Positions 34,750 through 41,865 of a stretch of DNA of 50,004 nt are shown piece by piece. Position 1 is the first letter of the stretch. Every line of letters starts with the position of its first letter. A model generated the notes under the pieces. The model made no database searches, was not told where the DNA came from, and saw nothing but the letters and a program-made list of their open reading frames with translations. A program made the translations under genes and the position numbers. Source of the DNA: Anaerolineae bacterium (lineage in GTDB: Bacteria > Chloroflexota > Anaerolineae > Aggregatilineales > Phototrophicaceae); the NCBI GenBank assembly GCA_025454525.1, contig JALOOG010000025.1, forward strand, positions 1 to 50,004, read 5' to 3'.

Positions 34750-36099
34750 ATGGGAGTTACCCGAATGACTCTGCCCGGACGTTCTCCAGCGACCGTGATC
34801 TCCGATCTCCGGTGGTTTCGGCGCGATCCGCTCAATTTTGTACGCTTTTTACAATCGGAATATGGCGAATTTGCGCGCTTTTACATCGGGCCTTTTCAGG
34901 CGTGTTTGGTGACACAGCCCGAAGCGGTCGGTACGATCTTACAAAATGCCGATGTCTATGGCATGGATTGGCTGTTACAAGGAGTGTTGCGTCCTTTTGT
35001 GGGCAATGGGATCATCACCACCAACGGAGCGGAGCATCGCCATGCCCGTAAGTTGATCGCCCCCGCCTTTCATCATTCCCGTTTGCATCAATACACTGAT
35101 TTTATCGTGCAGTACGCGCAAGAAACGATCGATGAATGGCAAGAGGGTCAAGTTTTGCATCTGCAACAAGTGATCCCTAACCTTACCTTTCGTGTGGTGG
35201 TTAAGGCGCTGTTTAACGCGCATCGTGAGGATGTCGGCAATCCATTTGACGCGCTCACTCGCACGATACAGATTTTCGGTGAGACTTGGCGACAACCCGT
35301 CCCGTTACCCCCCTGGATTCCAACCAAAATTAACCGCGATACCAAACGGATCATCCACCAATTAGATGAAGTGATCATGGCGATCATCCGTAAACATCAG
35401 GACGGGCAGGATCACGGTGATCTGATCTCCACGCTGTTGAATGCGGTCGATCAAGACGGGAAACCGCTCTCACATCGTCAGATCCGCGATGAAGTGATGA
35501 CGATGTTTGTCGCCGGACAAGATTCGACTGGCTTCACCTTAAGTTGGGCGCTGTATCATTTAAGCCAAGATCCGGCCGTTCAGGAACAGGTCGAGGCTGA
35601 AGTCGCTGAAGTATTAGGTGGGCGCGCCCCTACATTTGCCGATCTACCACGCCTCACCTATACGCAAATGGTGATCAAAGAGGTGTTACGCTTGTATCCG
35701 ATCGCATGGATGACCAGCCGTGCGCCGAATCAGGATGTTGAATTAGGCGGATATACGTTTAAGAAAAACACCTTGTTTTATGTCAGCCCGTTTTTAAACC
35801 AACATCGCCCAGACTTCTTCCCAGATCCAGAGAGTTTCCGGCCGGAGCGCTTTGCCGATGAAGCGGAGAAAAAGTGGCCCAAGTACCGTTACTTCCCCTT
35901 TGGGGGTGGGCCACGTATCTGCGCCGGGCAAGCGTTGGCGATGTTACAAGCGACCTTGATCTTAGCGATGATCGTGCAGCAATTGGACTTGACGCGAGTT
36001 GAATCGACTCCTGTGCGGCCACATGCAGTCGCTGCCTTAGGATTCGATCGTCCGATCTTAATGCGCGTTCATCACCGCGAACGCGCATTAGCTTACTAG
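34750..36099 (+). CDS. Cytochrome P450
   Basis: 449 residues from ATG 34750 (a second ATG at 34765 is possible). Full-length, no membrane anchor. Conserved parts: I-helix oxygen-binding motif MFVAGQDSTGFTLSW, the ExxR in IKEVLRLYP, the PERF region ESFRPERF, and the heme loop FPFGGGPRICAGQALA with the proximal cysteine near 391. It resembles bacterial class I/CYP110- or CYP4-like enzymes acting on fatty acids, alkanes or terpenoids. Redox partners are not encoded nearby. It starts 3 bases after the helical protein gene, so the pair probably works in one pathway. Its stop codon overlaps the convergent gene's stop by 4 bases. Confidence 0.95.
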   Translation: MGVTRMTLPGRSPATVISDLRWFRRDPLNFVRFLQSEYGEFARFYIGPFQACLVTQPEAVGTILQNADVYGMDWLLQGVLRPFVGNGIITTNGAEHRHARKLIAPAFHHSRLHQYTDFIVQYAQETIDEWQEGQVLHLQQVIPNLTFRVVVKALFNAHREDVGNPFDALTRTIQIFGETWRQPVPLPPWIPTKINRDTKRIIHQLDEVIMAIIRKHQDGQDHGDLISTLLNAVDQDGKPLSHRQIRDEVMTMFVAGQDSTGFTLSWALYHLSQDPAVQEQVEAEVAEVLGGRAPTFADLPRLTYTQMVIKEVLRLYPIAWMTSRAPNQDVELGGYTFKKNTLFYVSPFLNQHRPDFFPDPESFRPERFADEAEKKWPKYRYFPFGGGPRICAGQALAMLQATLILAMIVQQLDLTRVESTPVRPHAVAALGFDRPILMRVHHRERALAY

Positions 36100-36686
36100 C
36101 GTGCGTGTTGCTTAGCGCTCACAAATGCCTCATCTCCCCAGAGGATCTCAAAGGTAGTCGGTTGTTCTGGGGAGGTTTTAGGAAGGGCGATGATAAAAAA
36201 CACATCGTCCGCTTTTTTGAGGCGATTGGTGATACCCCAGATATATCCGTAGATCGAATCATCGGGGATCGGGGTGTTATTGGTAAGATGGAGATGTCCT
36301 TCTTCGATTTTGGTGACGGGATAGCCAAATTCGGGAGGGACATTTTTTACATTGACATGACGTGAAACGTAATCCATCATCGCCAAGCCCTTTTCTAACG
36401 TATCAATTTCGGGTGGAAAGGGGGCGCTGGTTTCAACGCCGCGAATCCCAATGGCGATCAAATCTAAGGTGACTCCGCTCTGACGGTCGACAATATCGCG
36501 AAACACATCTAAGAAGATTTGCATCGGATACCAGTGATCCGCTTTAATTTCGGTAAGGCCGTGTTTGGCCAAGATCGGACGCAATTCTTCGGTGCGAATA
36601 TTCGACAATAGCGCTTGCATCGGCGCACCTAATTGTAAGGCATCCGGTGACGGTGAAACAAACATTTGAGCGACATAAGGCGGCAT
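36096..36686 (-). CDS. Uncharacterised 196-residue protein at the end of the ubiquitin-like operon
   Basis: 196 residues, soluble, with no signal peptide. The N-terminal half is helical (SNIRTEELRPILAKHGL, WYPMQIFLDVFRDIVDR). The C-terminal half has beta patterns (EEGHLHLTNNTPIPDD, DDVFFIIALP, TTFEILWGDE). The last pattern, ending in a FEI-W strand, loosely recalls small bacterial sensor domains that end in a C-x-Y/F-E-I-x-W strand, but the cysteines are missing and I do not assign it. It lies 60 bases after the amine oxidase, on the same strand as the E2-JAB-E1 genes. It could be a target, effector or sensor of that system. The C-terminus (SAKQHAR) lacks the Gly-Gly ending expected of a modifier. 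Confidence 0.65.
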   Translation of the reverse strand: MPPYVAQMFVSPSPDALQLGAPMQALLSNIRTEELRPILAKHGLTEIKADHWYPMQIFLDVFRDIVDRQSGVTLDLIAIGIRGVETSAPFPPEIDTLEKGLAMMDYVSRHVNVKNVPPEFGYPVTKIEEGHLHLTNNTPIPDDSIYGYIWGITNRLKKADDVFFIIALPKTSPEQPTTFEILWGDEAFVSAKQHAR

Positions 36687-36746
36687 AAATATTCCCCTTC
36701 AAGAACTGATTAAGACTTTACATATCTTGAATTGTAACCGATGCAC

Positions 36747-38153
36747 TCACATTTCCATAATTTCATCTGCGGCACGCCATCCGCTTTCGATCGCACCGTG
36801 TACTGTGGCCGCACGTTCCATGTGTGTGGCTTCTCCCGCAAAATAAAGCGATCCCACCGACTCGGCCAACACCTCACGATATTCAGAACCGTCCACCGGT
36901 ACATAAGAATAGCCCATTTTCGAGAATCGATCCCCACCCCAATTGATAAAGCGGCCTTCTACTAACTTATCGCGTAAGTTCTGCACTTGGAAGATCGCCT
37001 CTAGATCACGCAAGGCAGCGGTGATCACCTCTGCTTCACTCATCGCCTCAAAGCGTTTCGCAGCATCCCCACCGACCAACGCGGTCAAGATCGACGCTTC
37101 GTCTTCACGCCCATAGCCCGGTCTCCACCAGATTTGTGTGTCTTGGATCGTGGCGATCACCGCAAAATTGATCTCCCAAAACGGTTCACTAAATTTAAGG
37201 ATGATCTTATCGACATGGCCTGCGCCAAGCGCATCGATCGCCTCTTGTTTGTCATCGGGTAGCGGCGGGTCAAATTCGACATCACCGGCCTGCAACACTC
37301 CTAAGGGCAAGGTGACGATCACGTAATCGGCTTCGATCTGATCGTCATCTTCGGTATAGACGATCGCGCCTTCATCATCCCATTCGACATAATTCACGAT
37401 CTTATTGAGGCGAATCTCTAAGTTTTCGGACATGGCTTCTAACAACGGGGTATAACCGTCCGCGAGTTGGCCGTCATATTCGCTATCATCGCCTTCGTAG
37501 CTCTGTTCAATGAAGCCTAATACGCCGAGGTCTTTGAGATCCGCGCCATAATCCGAGGCCATATCGTTGTTTAACAGCTTACGCACATCGGGGTCGAGAT
37601 CGATCTCATGTTCATCTAACAATTCTGCGAGGCTCAGATCGCTGTCTTCTTCTTCATACCACGACTCAGCTAAGCGATCCAATTCATCGTCATCGATCAA
37701 GTTGATCCCGTCGATATTGGCCCATTGATCCGGGCTAAGTACGCCTTGTGAGGTGAATAGGTATAATTCGGCCTCATCCCCGATTTCACGGCTGGCAAGC
37801 CCGTATTCATCTGCCAGATCCCAAGTGATCACGTTATCGCCATGGACAAATTCCGCACCCAATTCCACTGGATGCGATGCAAGCGTGCGATCGGTTAAGA
37901 CGCGCCCGCCGATGCGATCCCGTGCTTCTAACAAGATCACTTTGTAACCTTCCGCTTGAAGATAGGCCCCGGCGGCGATTCCGGCCGCCCCCGCGCCGAT
38001 GATCACCACCGTTTCGCGATCCGAATCATCATCATTTTGATCTTGCGCGTGCAATAGGCGGGCATGAAAGGCCAAGGCGGCCATCGTGCCACCTAATAAC
38101 AACGCTTGTAAAAAAGCACGTCTGGTGAAGGCATGTTGAGCGGTTGTGGACAT
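36747..38153 (-). CDS. FAD-dependent amine oxidase with Tat signal
   Basis: 468 residues. The N-terminus has a twin-arginine signal (FTRRAFLQALLLGGTMAALA), so the folded flavoprotein is exported. A low-complexity acidic stretch (NDDDSD) precedes the FAD-binding start VVIIGAGAAGIAAGAYLQ. The family motif ARDRIGGRVLTDR follows, and later VELGAEFVHG and the C-terminal FAD motif SLYFAGEATHMERAATVHGA. It resembles polyamine/monoamine oxidases that oxidise amines with release of hydrogen peroxide. The gene is 15 bases behind the E1-like gene. An exported oxidase in a cytoplasmic protein-tagging operon is unexpected; co-expression may be fortuitous or functional. Confidence 0.92.
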   Translation of the reverse strand: MSTTAQHAFTRRAFLQALLLGGTMAALAFHARLLHAQDQNDDDSDRETVVIIGAGAAGIAAGAYLQAEGYKVILLEARDRIGGRVLTDRTLASHPVELGAEFVHGDNVITWDLADEYGLASREIGDEAELYLFTSQGVLSPDQWANIDGINLIDDDELDRLAESWYEEEDSDLSLAELLDEHEIDLDPDVRKLLNNDMASDYGADLKDLGVLGFIEQSYEGDDSEYDGQLADGYTPLLEAMSENLEIRLNKIVNYVEWDDEGAIVYTEDDDQIEADYVIVTLPLGVLQAGDVEFDPPLPDDKQEAIDALGAGHVDKIILKFSEPFWEINFAVIATIQDTQIWWRPGYGREDEASILTALVGGDAAKRFEAMSEAEVITAALRDLEAIFQVQNLRDKLVEGRFINWGGDRFSKMGYSYVPVDGSEYREVLAESVGSLYFAGEATHMERAATVHGAIESGWRAADEIMEM

Positions 38154-38168
38154 GCGTATATCGATCCT

Positions 38169-39059
38169 TTAGGGTTGATTAGATTCAATGGTAAGGCCAG
38201 CAGTTCCGGCCAAGTCAGAGAGCGAAAATTTTTGGGTTTCATCAAATTCATCGCGGTTGATCAATTCGCCACACACTAAGCAATAGGGATCGCGTGGCAC
38301 ATCCACCCACAAAGAAGAATGCGGCGGACTCTGTTCACCGTCTACGATCTCCATGGCCGCGTTCGCAATGATGATCGTGTTGGCAGGGTACGGGGGGCGT
38401 ACCCCTTTAAGCAGTTCGGTCAGGGCAAAATCACTTTGAATCGCGGCCACTTTGGCCACATGCAGATAAAGGCCCGGTTCTGCGTCCAACGTGCCTTGCT
38501 GATTGATCATACCGTAATCCAAGTTTTGCGAAGCGGTCGGTTGAAAGAGGCCTTCACGCAATTCCGCCGCCCAACAGGCATAACACGGGCCATTCCCCGG
38601 ATCGATCCGCACCACGTCACCGCCTTCCCCGCGTTCATACACGCCCGCGTAAATGGCGGTGAGATCGCGCTCTACGCACGCCTCATTCAGGATATACTTG
38701 GTGTTCTCGTTATCGACCCCGACGATCAACAGATCAACCCCGTCTAACAGGTGAAGGTGACTTTCGATCTTGTCCTCGATCACTTGGATCTGGGCGTTGG
38801 GGTTGCGATGTTTGATCAGATCAGCAACGGCCGCCGCTTTATTCCAACCCAAGTAACGCCGATCGGCCACATGCCGGACAAAGTTGGACTCTTCTAACGT
38901 ATCATTGTCCACCAAGATAAAATTCCCGACTCCGCTCATGGCCAAAGTGAGCGCCACAAACCCGCCGCCTGATCCTAATCCGGCGATCACGACTCGCGAA
39001 CGCCCCAACCGTGCCAAATTTTCGCTACCAAATAATCGTTCTACCCGATCCCAACTCAT
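38169..39059 (-). CDS. E1-like (ThiF/MoeB family) activating enzyme
   Basis: 296 residues, one adenylation domain. It has the ATP-binding loop IAGLGSGGGFVAL (25-37), the ribose/Mg region LVDNDTLEESNFVRH (49-63), LGWNKAAAVAD with the conserved Asn-Lys, and GVDNENTKYILNEAC (114-128) with the catalytic Asp116. Two CxxC pairs (Cys159/162 and Cys260/263) bind the structural zinc. It would adenylate the C-terminus of a ubiquitin-like protein. The only other cysteine (Cys128) is the structural one common in ThiF, so no clear cysteine for thioester transfer is present in the expected loop (about 165-195). It is the third gene of the E2-JAB-E1 set (9-base gap to JAB). No fused modifier or E2 domain is seen. 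Confidence 0.9.
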   Translation of the reverse strand: MSWDRVERLFGSENLARLGRSRVVIAGLGSGGGFVALTLAMSGVGNFILVDNDTLEESNFVRHVADRRYLGWNKAAAVADLIKHRNPNAQIQVIEDKIESHLHLLDGVDLLIVGVDNENTKYILNEACVERDLTAIYAGVYERGEGGDVVRIDPGNGPCYACWAAELREGLFQPTASQNLDYGMINQQGTLDAEPGLYLHVAKVAAIQSDFALTELLKGVRPPYPANTIIIANAAMEIVDGEQSPPHSSLWVDVPRDPYCLVCGELINRDEFDETQKFSLSDLAGTAGLTIESNQP

Positions 39060-39068
39060 TTTAGCCCT

Positions 39069-40169
39069 CTATTCATCGGTTTCATCTTCAGGTTCATCGC
39101 GGATCACGATTTCGTCAGCGGTGGGGATTTTAGGCCGCGGAATGCCAAGGTGATCTTCTAACGCATGAAGGTATTCGATTAAGTATTTTTCGCTATCCCA
39201 AGTCCAATCCGGCGGATCTTGGACTTTTTCGGCTTTTTTCCAATGGCGCTCAAAGATCGCATGAAGATCATCATCAGGATGCCCCGGAACATAAGAGGCA
39301 AGATAAGCTCGCGGCGCAGATTTAGGATAATCGACCTCAGTCGCAACCAATAACATTTTAGAAGATCCCTCACGCCCAAACATAAAGGCGATCTCTAGTG
39401 GGCTATCCCCGTCCAGATCATATTGGATCGGGCCAAACCGGATCACTTGGTCATAATCCAATTGGTTGATCTCTAAGGTGGTGCGCGTTTCATCGATCAA
39501 ATGCCAAGGATACGGTGCAAATTTTGGCAATTGATCATCGGGATAGATCACCGGGGTGATCGGCAAAAAGACCGGGACATCCCGTTGAATATACCACCAA
39601 TCGATCCGGATGCTGGTGCCGTCTTTTTGGGGGATCGTGAGGTAATTGGCATTGGTGGCGCTGTTGCTTATGGTGGACTCGTGGCCGATCGTGAGAATCG
39701 GCACCAGCAGAAAATCGCGTGGCGAGTCGGGATCATCCATAAAATCTAAAGCCGATCCGAGATCCCCGCCGCTAGGGGCGATCATGTAACCGGGTTGTTT
39801 ATGCCAATCCCCAACATGATCCAGCGGTGTGTCCCATTTTCCGGTTTGTGGGGACTTGCGATAATGGGCGCGTTGCACTTCCCAGTTATCCGCTAACCAC
39901 AGCAAGATGTCCCCTTGCACCTCATCCCCTTGCACAAACATATACATTTCGCGTTCGGCGCTTTCATCTGGGGCGATCGTGTCTAGTACGTAAATGGTGG
40001 GAATCCCACCGGTAAATTTACCCTGTTCCACCAAGCCGATCATCGCCTCTCCGGTTTCATCGGCGATAAAGTGCTTGGATGCGGCCACCATTTTGTTGAT
40101 CACACGCTGCGCGATCACCAGATTCGGCACTACAATACCCTGAATGTTGGTCAAGAATTTCCTCCACAT
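39069..40169 (-). CDS. JAB/JAMM-like protein with altered metal motif
   Basis: 366 residues. The N-terminal domain (about 10-165) follows the JAB/MPN layout: the glutamate motif ETGEAMIGLVE (Glu38), a strand with YVLDTIAPD, then VGDWHKQPGYMIAPSGGDLG. The spacing matches H-x-H-x(10)-D exactly, with His123 and Asp136, and Ser133 is present. The second His position is Gln125, so one zinc ligand is changed. JAB enzymes in such operons trim or remove ubiquitin-like modifiers. Here activity may be weakened, or the Gln may still coordinate. The C-terminal half (about 170-366) is unassigned, with an acidic tail (EPEDETDE). It lies 3 bases after the E2 gene and 9 before the E1 gene. Confidence 0.8.
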   Translation of the reverse strand: MWRKFLTNIQGIVVPNLVIAQRVINKMVAASKHFIADETGEAMIGLVEQGKFTGGIPTIYVLDTIAPDESAEREMYMFVQGDEVQGDILLWLADNWEVQRAHYRKSPQTGKWDTPLDHVGDWHKQPGYMIAPSGGDLGSALDFMDDPDSPRDFLLVPILTIGHESTISNSATNANYLTIPQKDGTSIRIDWWYIQRDVPVFLPITPVIYPDDQLPKFAPYPWHLIDETRTTLEINQLDYDQVIRFGPIQYDLDGDSPLEIAFMFGREGSSKMLLVATEVDYPKSAPRAYLASYVPGHPDDDLHAIFERHWKKAEKVQDPPDWTWDSEKYLIEYLHALEDHLGIPRPKIPTADEIVIRDEPEDETDE

Positions 40170-40172
40170 AAA

Positions 40173-40640
40173 CTAACGACGGCGCGGGGGCAAAGGGGTA
40201 TTCGGGTTCGCGCGTTCTTCTAGACCCGGCCAATCTCCGGTTGCGCGCCAAGTGTAATAAGCATAGAGCCATTGAATCGCCCAAGCGGTGACAGTAACGG
40301 CCGTAGACCGACTCGGATTCCAACCGTAATGCTCACCGTCTTTGGGGTTAAATAAACACAATTGACCGTCTTCGTATTGATGTTTTTCGCTATAGATGCG
40401 CGGACGTAAGATATAAGCCTCGGCCGGGCGATTGGGATATTCGCTAGGGTAGACGATCTTTAAATTGTGTTCACGCACCCGTAAACGCGCTAAGTTGACC
40501 TCTACTTCACCTTCCCAATACAATAGACCATGCGAGGGGACAACTAATTTAAAGGTATTACCAAAGGTTGCGCGCATCGCCTCAACTTCTAAACGCATCC
40601 GCGGTGACACATTGCTACGTGTTCCCCACCATTCCGCCAT
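40173..40640 (-). CDS. E2-like (ubiquitin-conjugating fold) protein
   Basis: 155 residues. The E2 core is visible in order: the strand pair LYWEGEVEVNLARLRV, the proline-rich KIVYPSEYPNRPAEAYILRP (61-80, compare YP..YP..P in E2s), the flap SEKHQYEDGQLCLFNPKDGE with His87 and the likely catalytic Cys95, and the C-terminal helix with AWAIQWLYAYYTWRATGDWPG. This His...Gly-x-Leu-Cys-Leu arrangement is typical of bacterial E2-like proteins. It should take a modifier as thioester from the E1-like protein and pass it to a target. AAAGGA lies nine bases before ATG 40640. It is the first gene of the operon; the 260-base gap upstream holds its promoter. Confidence 0.88.
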   Translation of the reverse strand: MAEWWGTRSNVSPRMRLEVEAMRATFGNTFKLVVPSHGLLYWEGEVEVNLARLRVREHNLKIVYPSEYPNRPAEAYILRPRIYSEKHQYEDGQLCLFNPKDGEHYGWNPSRSTAVTVTAWAIQWLYAYYTWRATGDWPGLEERANPNTPLPPRRR

Positions 40641-40900
40641 AAGTGACTTTCCTTTTACTGGGTGATCCTTGCATTTTATCTATTTTAAGCGAAACCGTGC
40701 CGGCCTCCAACTGTGATTACGCGAATCCGCTCATCAAAGTTGTAACGCGGCCTCATCCACTCCCTACCCACTGATTCAGATCCGTTCACAGCGCTTTCAC
40801 CCGATTTTTCAATTGCTTAATTACTATGTTTATAAAATAAACCGTGACTGGACACCATTTTTAGGAGGTTGTTGGTTTGAGGTAGAAAGCACGGTGTGGT
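40641..40900. promoter_or_regulatory. Divergent promoter region, ubiquitin-like operon / PD40 gene
   Basis: 260 bases between the E2 gene (-) and the propeller gene (+). A plausible plus-strand promoter is TTCAAT (40808-40813) and TATAAA (40831-40836), 17 bases apart. On the minus strand a -10-like TAAAAT lies about 40 bases before the E2 ATG without a good -35. No small gene that could be a ubiquitin-like modifier was found here. Confidence 0.35.
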
Positions 40901-41806
40901 ATGGTGAAGTGGCTGTTAAAGAGCTTGAGTTTCACGTTTGTCTTCAGTTTAGCGTTGATCGTCTGTATGATCGGGTTGGGGCGCACGCATCACACCGATC
41001 GCTTGGCTTATTCAGCCGTGAGCGCGGGAAACGCCGATCTACACTTCTACGATGTGGATTACCGCTTAGTCGCTAAATTTGATCACGGGATCACAGACAA
41101 ATATGCGCCCACTTGGTCACCCGACGGGACGCAATTGGCCTATATTTCTAATCAGACGGGTTTACATCAGATTTATGTGTTGGATCTGACCACCCGTATC
41201 GAACGTAAATTATTGGGGGATCATGACCTCAAAGCACAGGCCGCGCCCGCTTGGTCACCAGACGGCCGCACGATTGCCTTTATCGCGGGTTATCAGTACA
41301 ACCGCGATATTTACCTCTTAGATCTGATCACACAAGCACTTACGCATCTGCAAACCGATTATTTTGAGTTGGACGTGGAATGGTCACCGGATAGCCAACA
41401 GATCGCATTTTCGGCGTATGATGAGGGTGGCAATTATGACCTGTTTATCCGCAATCTGTTCAGTAACACGGTGACGCGCCTCACCAATACCACCGATGCC
41501 CGTGAATATTCGCCTGCTTGGTCACCGGACGGCGCATGGATCGCCTTTGTGCGCGAGGCGGAACAAAATCGAGATCTATATGTCTGGGAGATCGCAACTG
41601 CAACCGCTTATCCGTTGGTGGTGACACCTGAAAGCCATGAGTATCTGCCTGCTTGGTCTCCGAAGGGTGAGGAGATCGCCTATATTTCGGAAGTAAACAA
41701 GCGGAGCGATCTGTATTTGGCTTATCTGGATCACCCCACGCAAGTCAGAGAGATCGTGAAATTAAGCTATGGAGACGCGATCGAACGGTCGCCCGTGTGG
41801 AAATAG
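40901..41806 (+). CDS. TolB-like (PD40) beta-propeller protein, membrane-anchored
   Basis: 301 residues from ATG 40901, which has no strong ribosome site close by; an AGGAGG at 40863-40868 is too far. The N-terminus is a signal anchor or uncleaved signal (LLKSLSFTFVFSLALIVCMIG). Five propeller blades follow, each with the PD40 motif: APTWSPDGTQLAYIS, APAWSPDGRTIAFIA, DVEWSPDSQQIAFSA, SPAWSPDGAWIAFVR and LPAWSPKGEEIAYIS. A sixth incomplete blade (RSPVWK) ends the chain. It is related to TolB and the propeller domain of DPP-type proteins. It probably binds a partner outside the membrane. Its terminator is shared with the convergent protease gene. Confidence 0.88.
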   Translation: MVKWLLKSLSFTFVFSLALIVCMIGLGRTHHTDRLAYSAVSAGNADLHFYDVDYRLVAKFDHGITDKYAPTWSPDGTQLAYISNQTGLHQIYVLDLTTRIERKLLGDHDLKAQAAPAWSPDGRTIAFIAGYQYNRDIYLLDLITQALTHLQTDYFELDVEWSPDSQQIAFSAYDEGGNYDLFIRNLFSNTVTRLTNTTDAREYSPAWSPDGAWIAFVREAEQNRDLYVWEIATATAYPLVVTPESHEYLPAWSPKGEEIAYISEVNKRSDLYLAYLDHPTQVREIVKLSYGDAIERSPVWK

Positions 41807-41814
41807 CGATCAAA

Positions 41815-41845
41815 AACGCCGCGGATCATCTTGATCCGCGGCGTT
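41815..41845. terminator. Bidirectional rho-independent terminator
   Basis: A perfect 14-base inverted repeat, aacgccgcggatca at 41815-41828 and tgatccgcggcgtt at 41832-41845, around a 3-base loop. It sits between two convergent genes, 8 bases past the PD40 stop and 20 past the protease stop. On the minus strand it is followed by a T run (complement of caaaaa), the stronger direction. Confidence 0.9.
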
Positions 41846-41865
41846 GGGTTATTGGGCCTTAACGA

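Noticed and set aside
40813-41076. Alternative frame at the start of the PD40 gene
   Set aside because: Conflicts with the propeller frame, which has five clear PD40 motifs.
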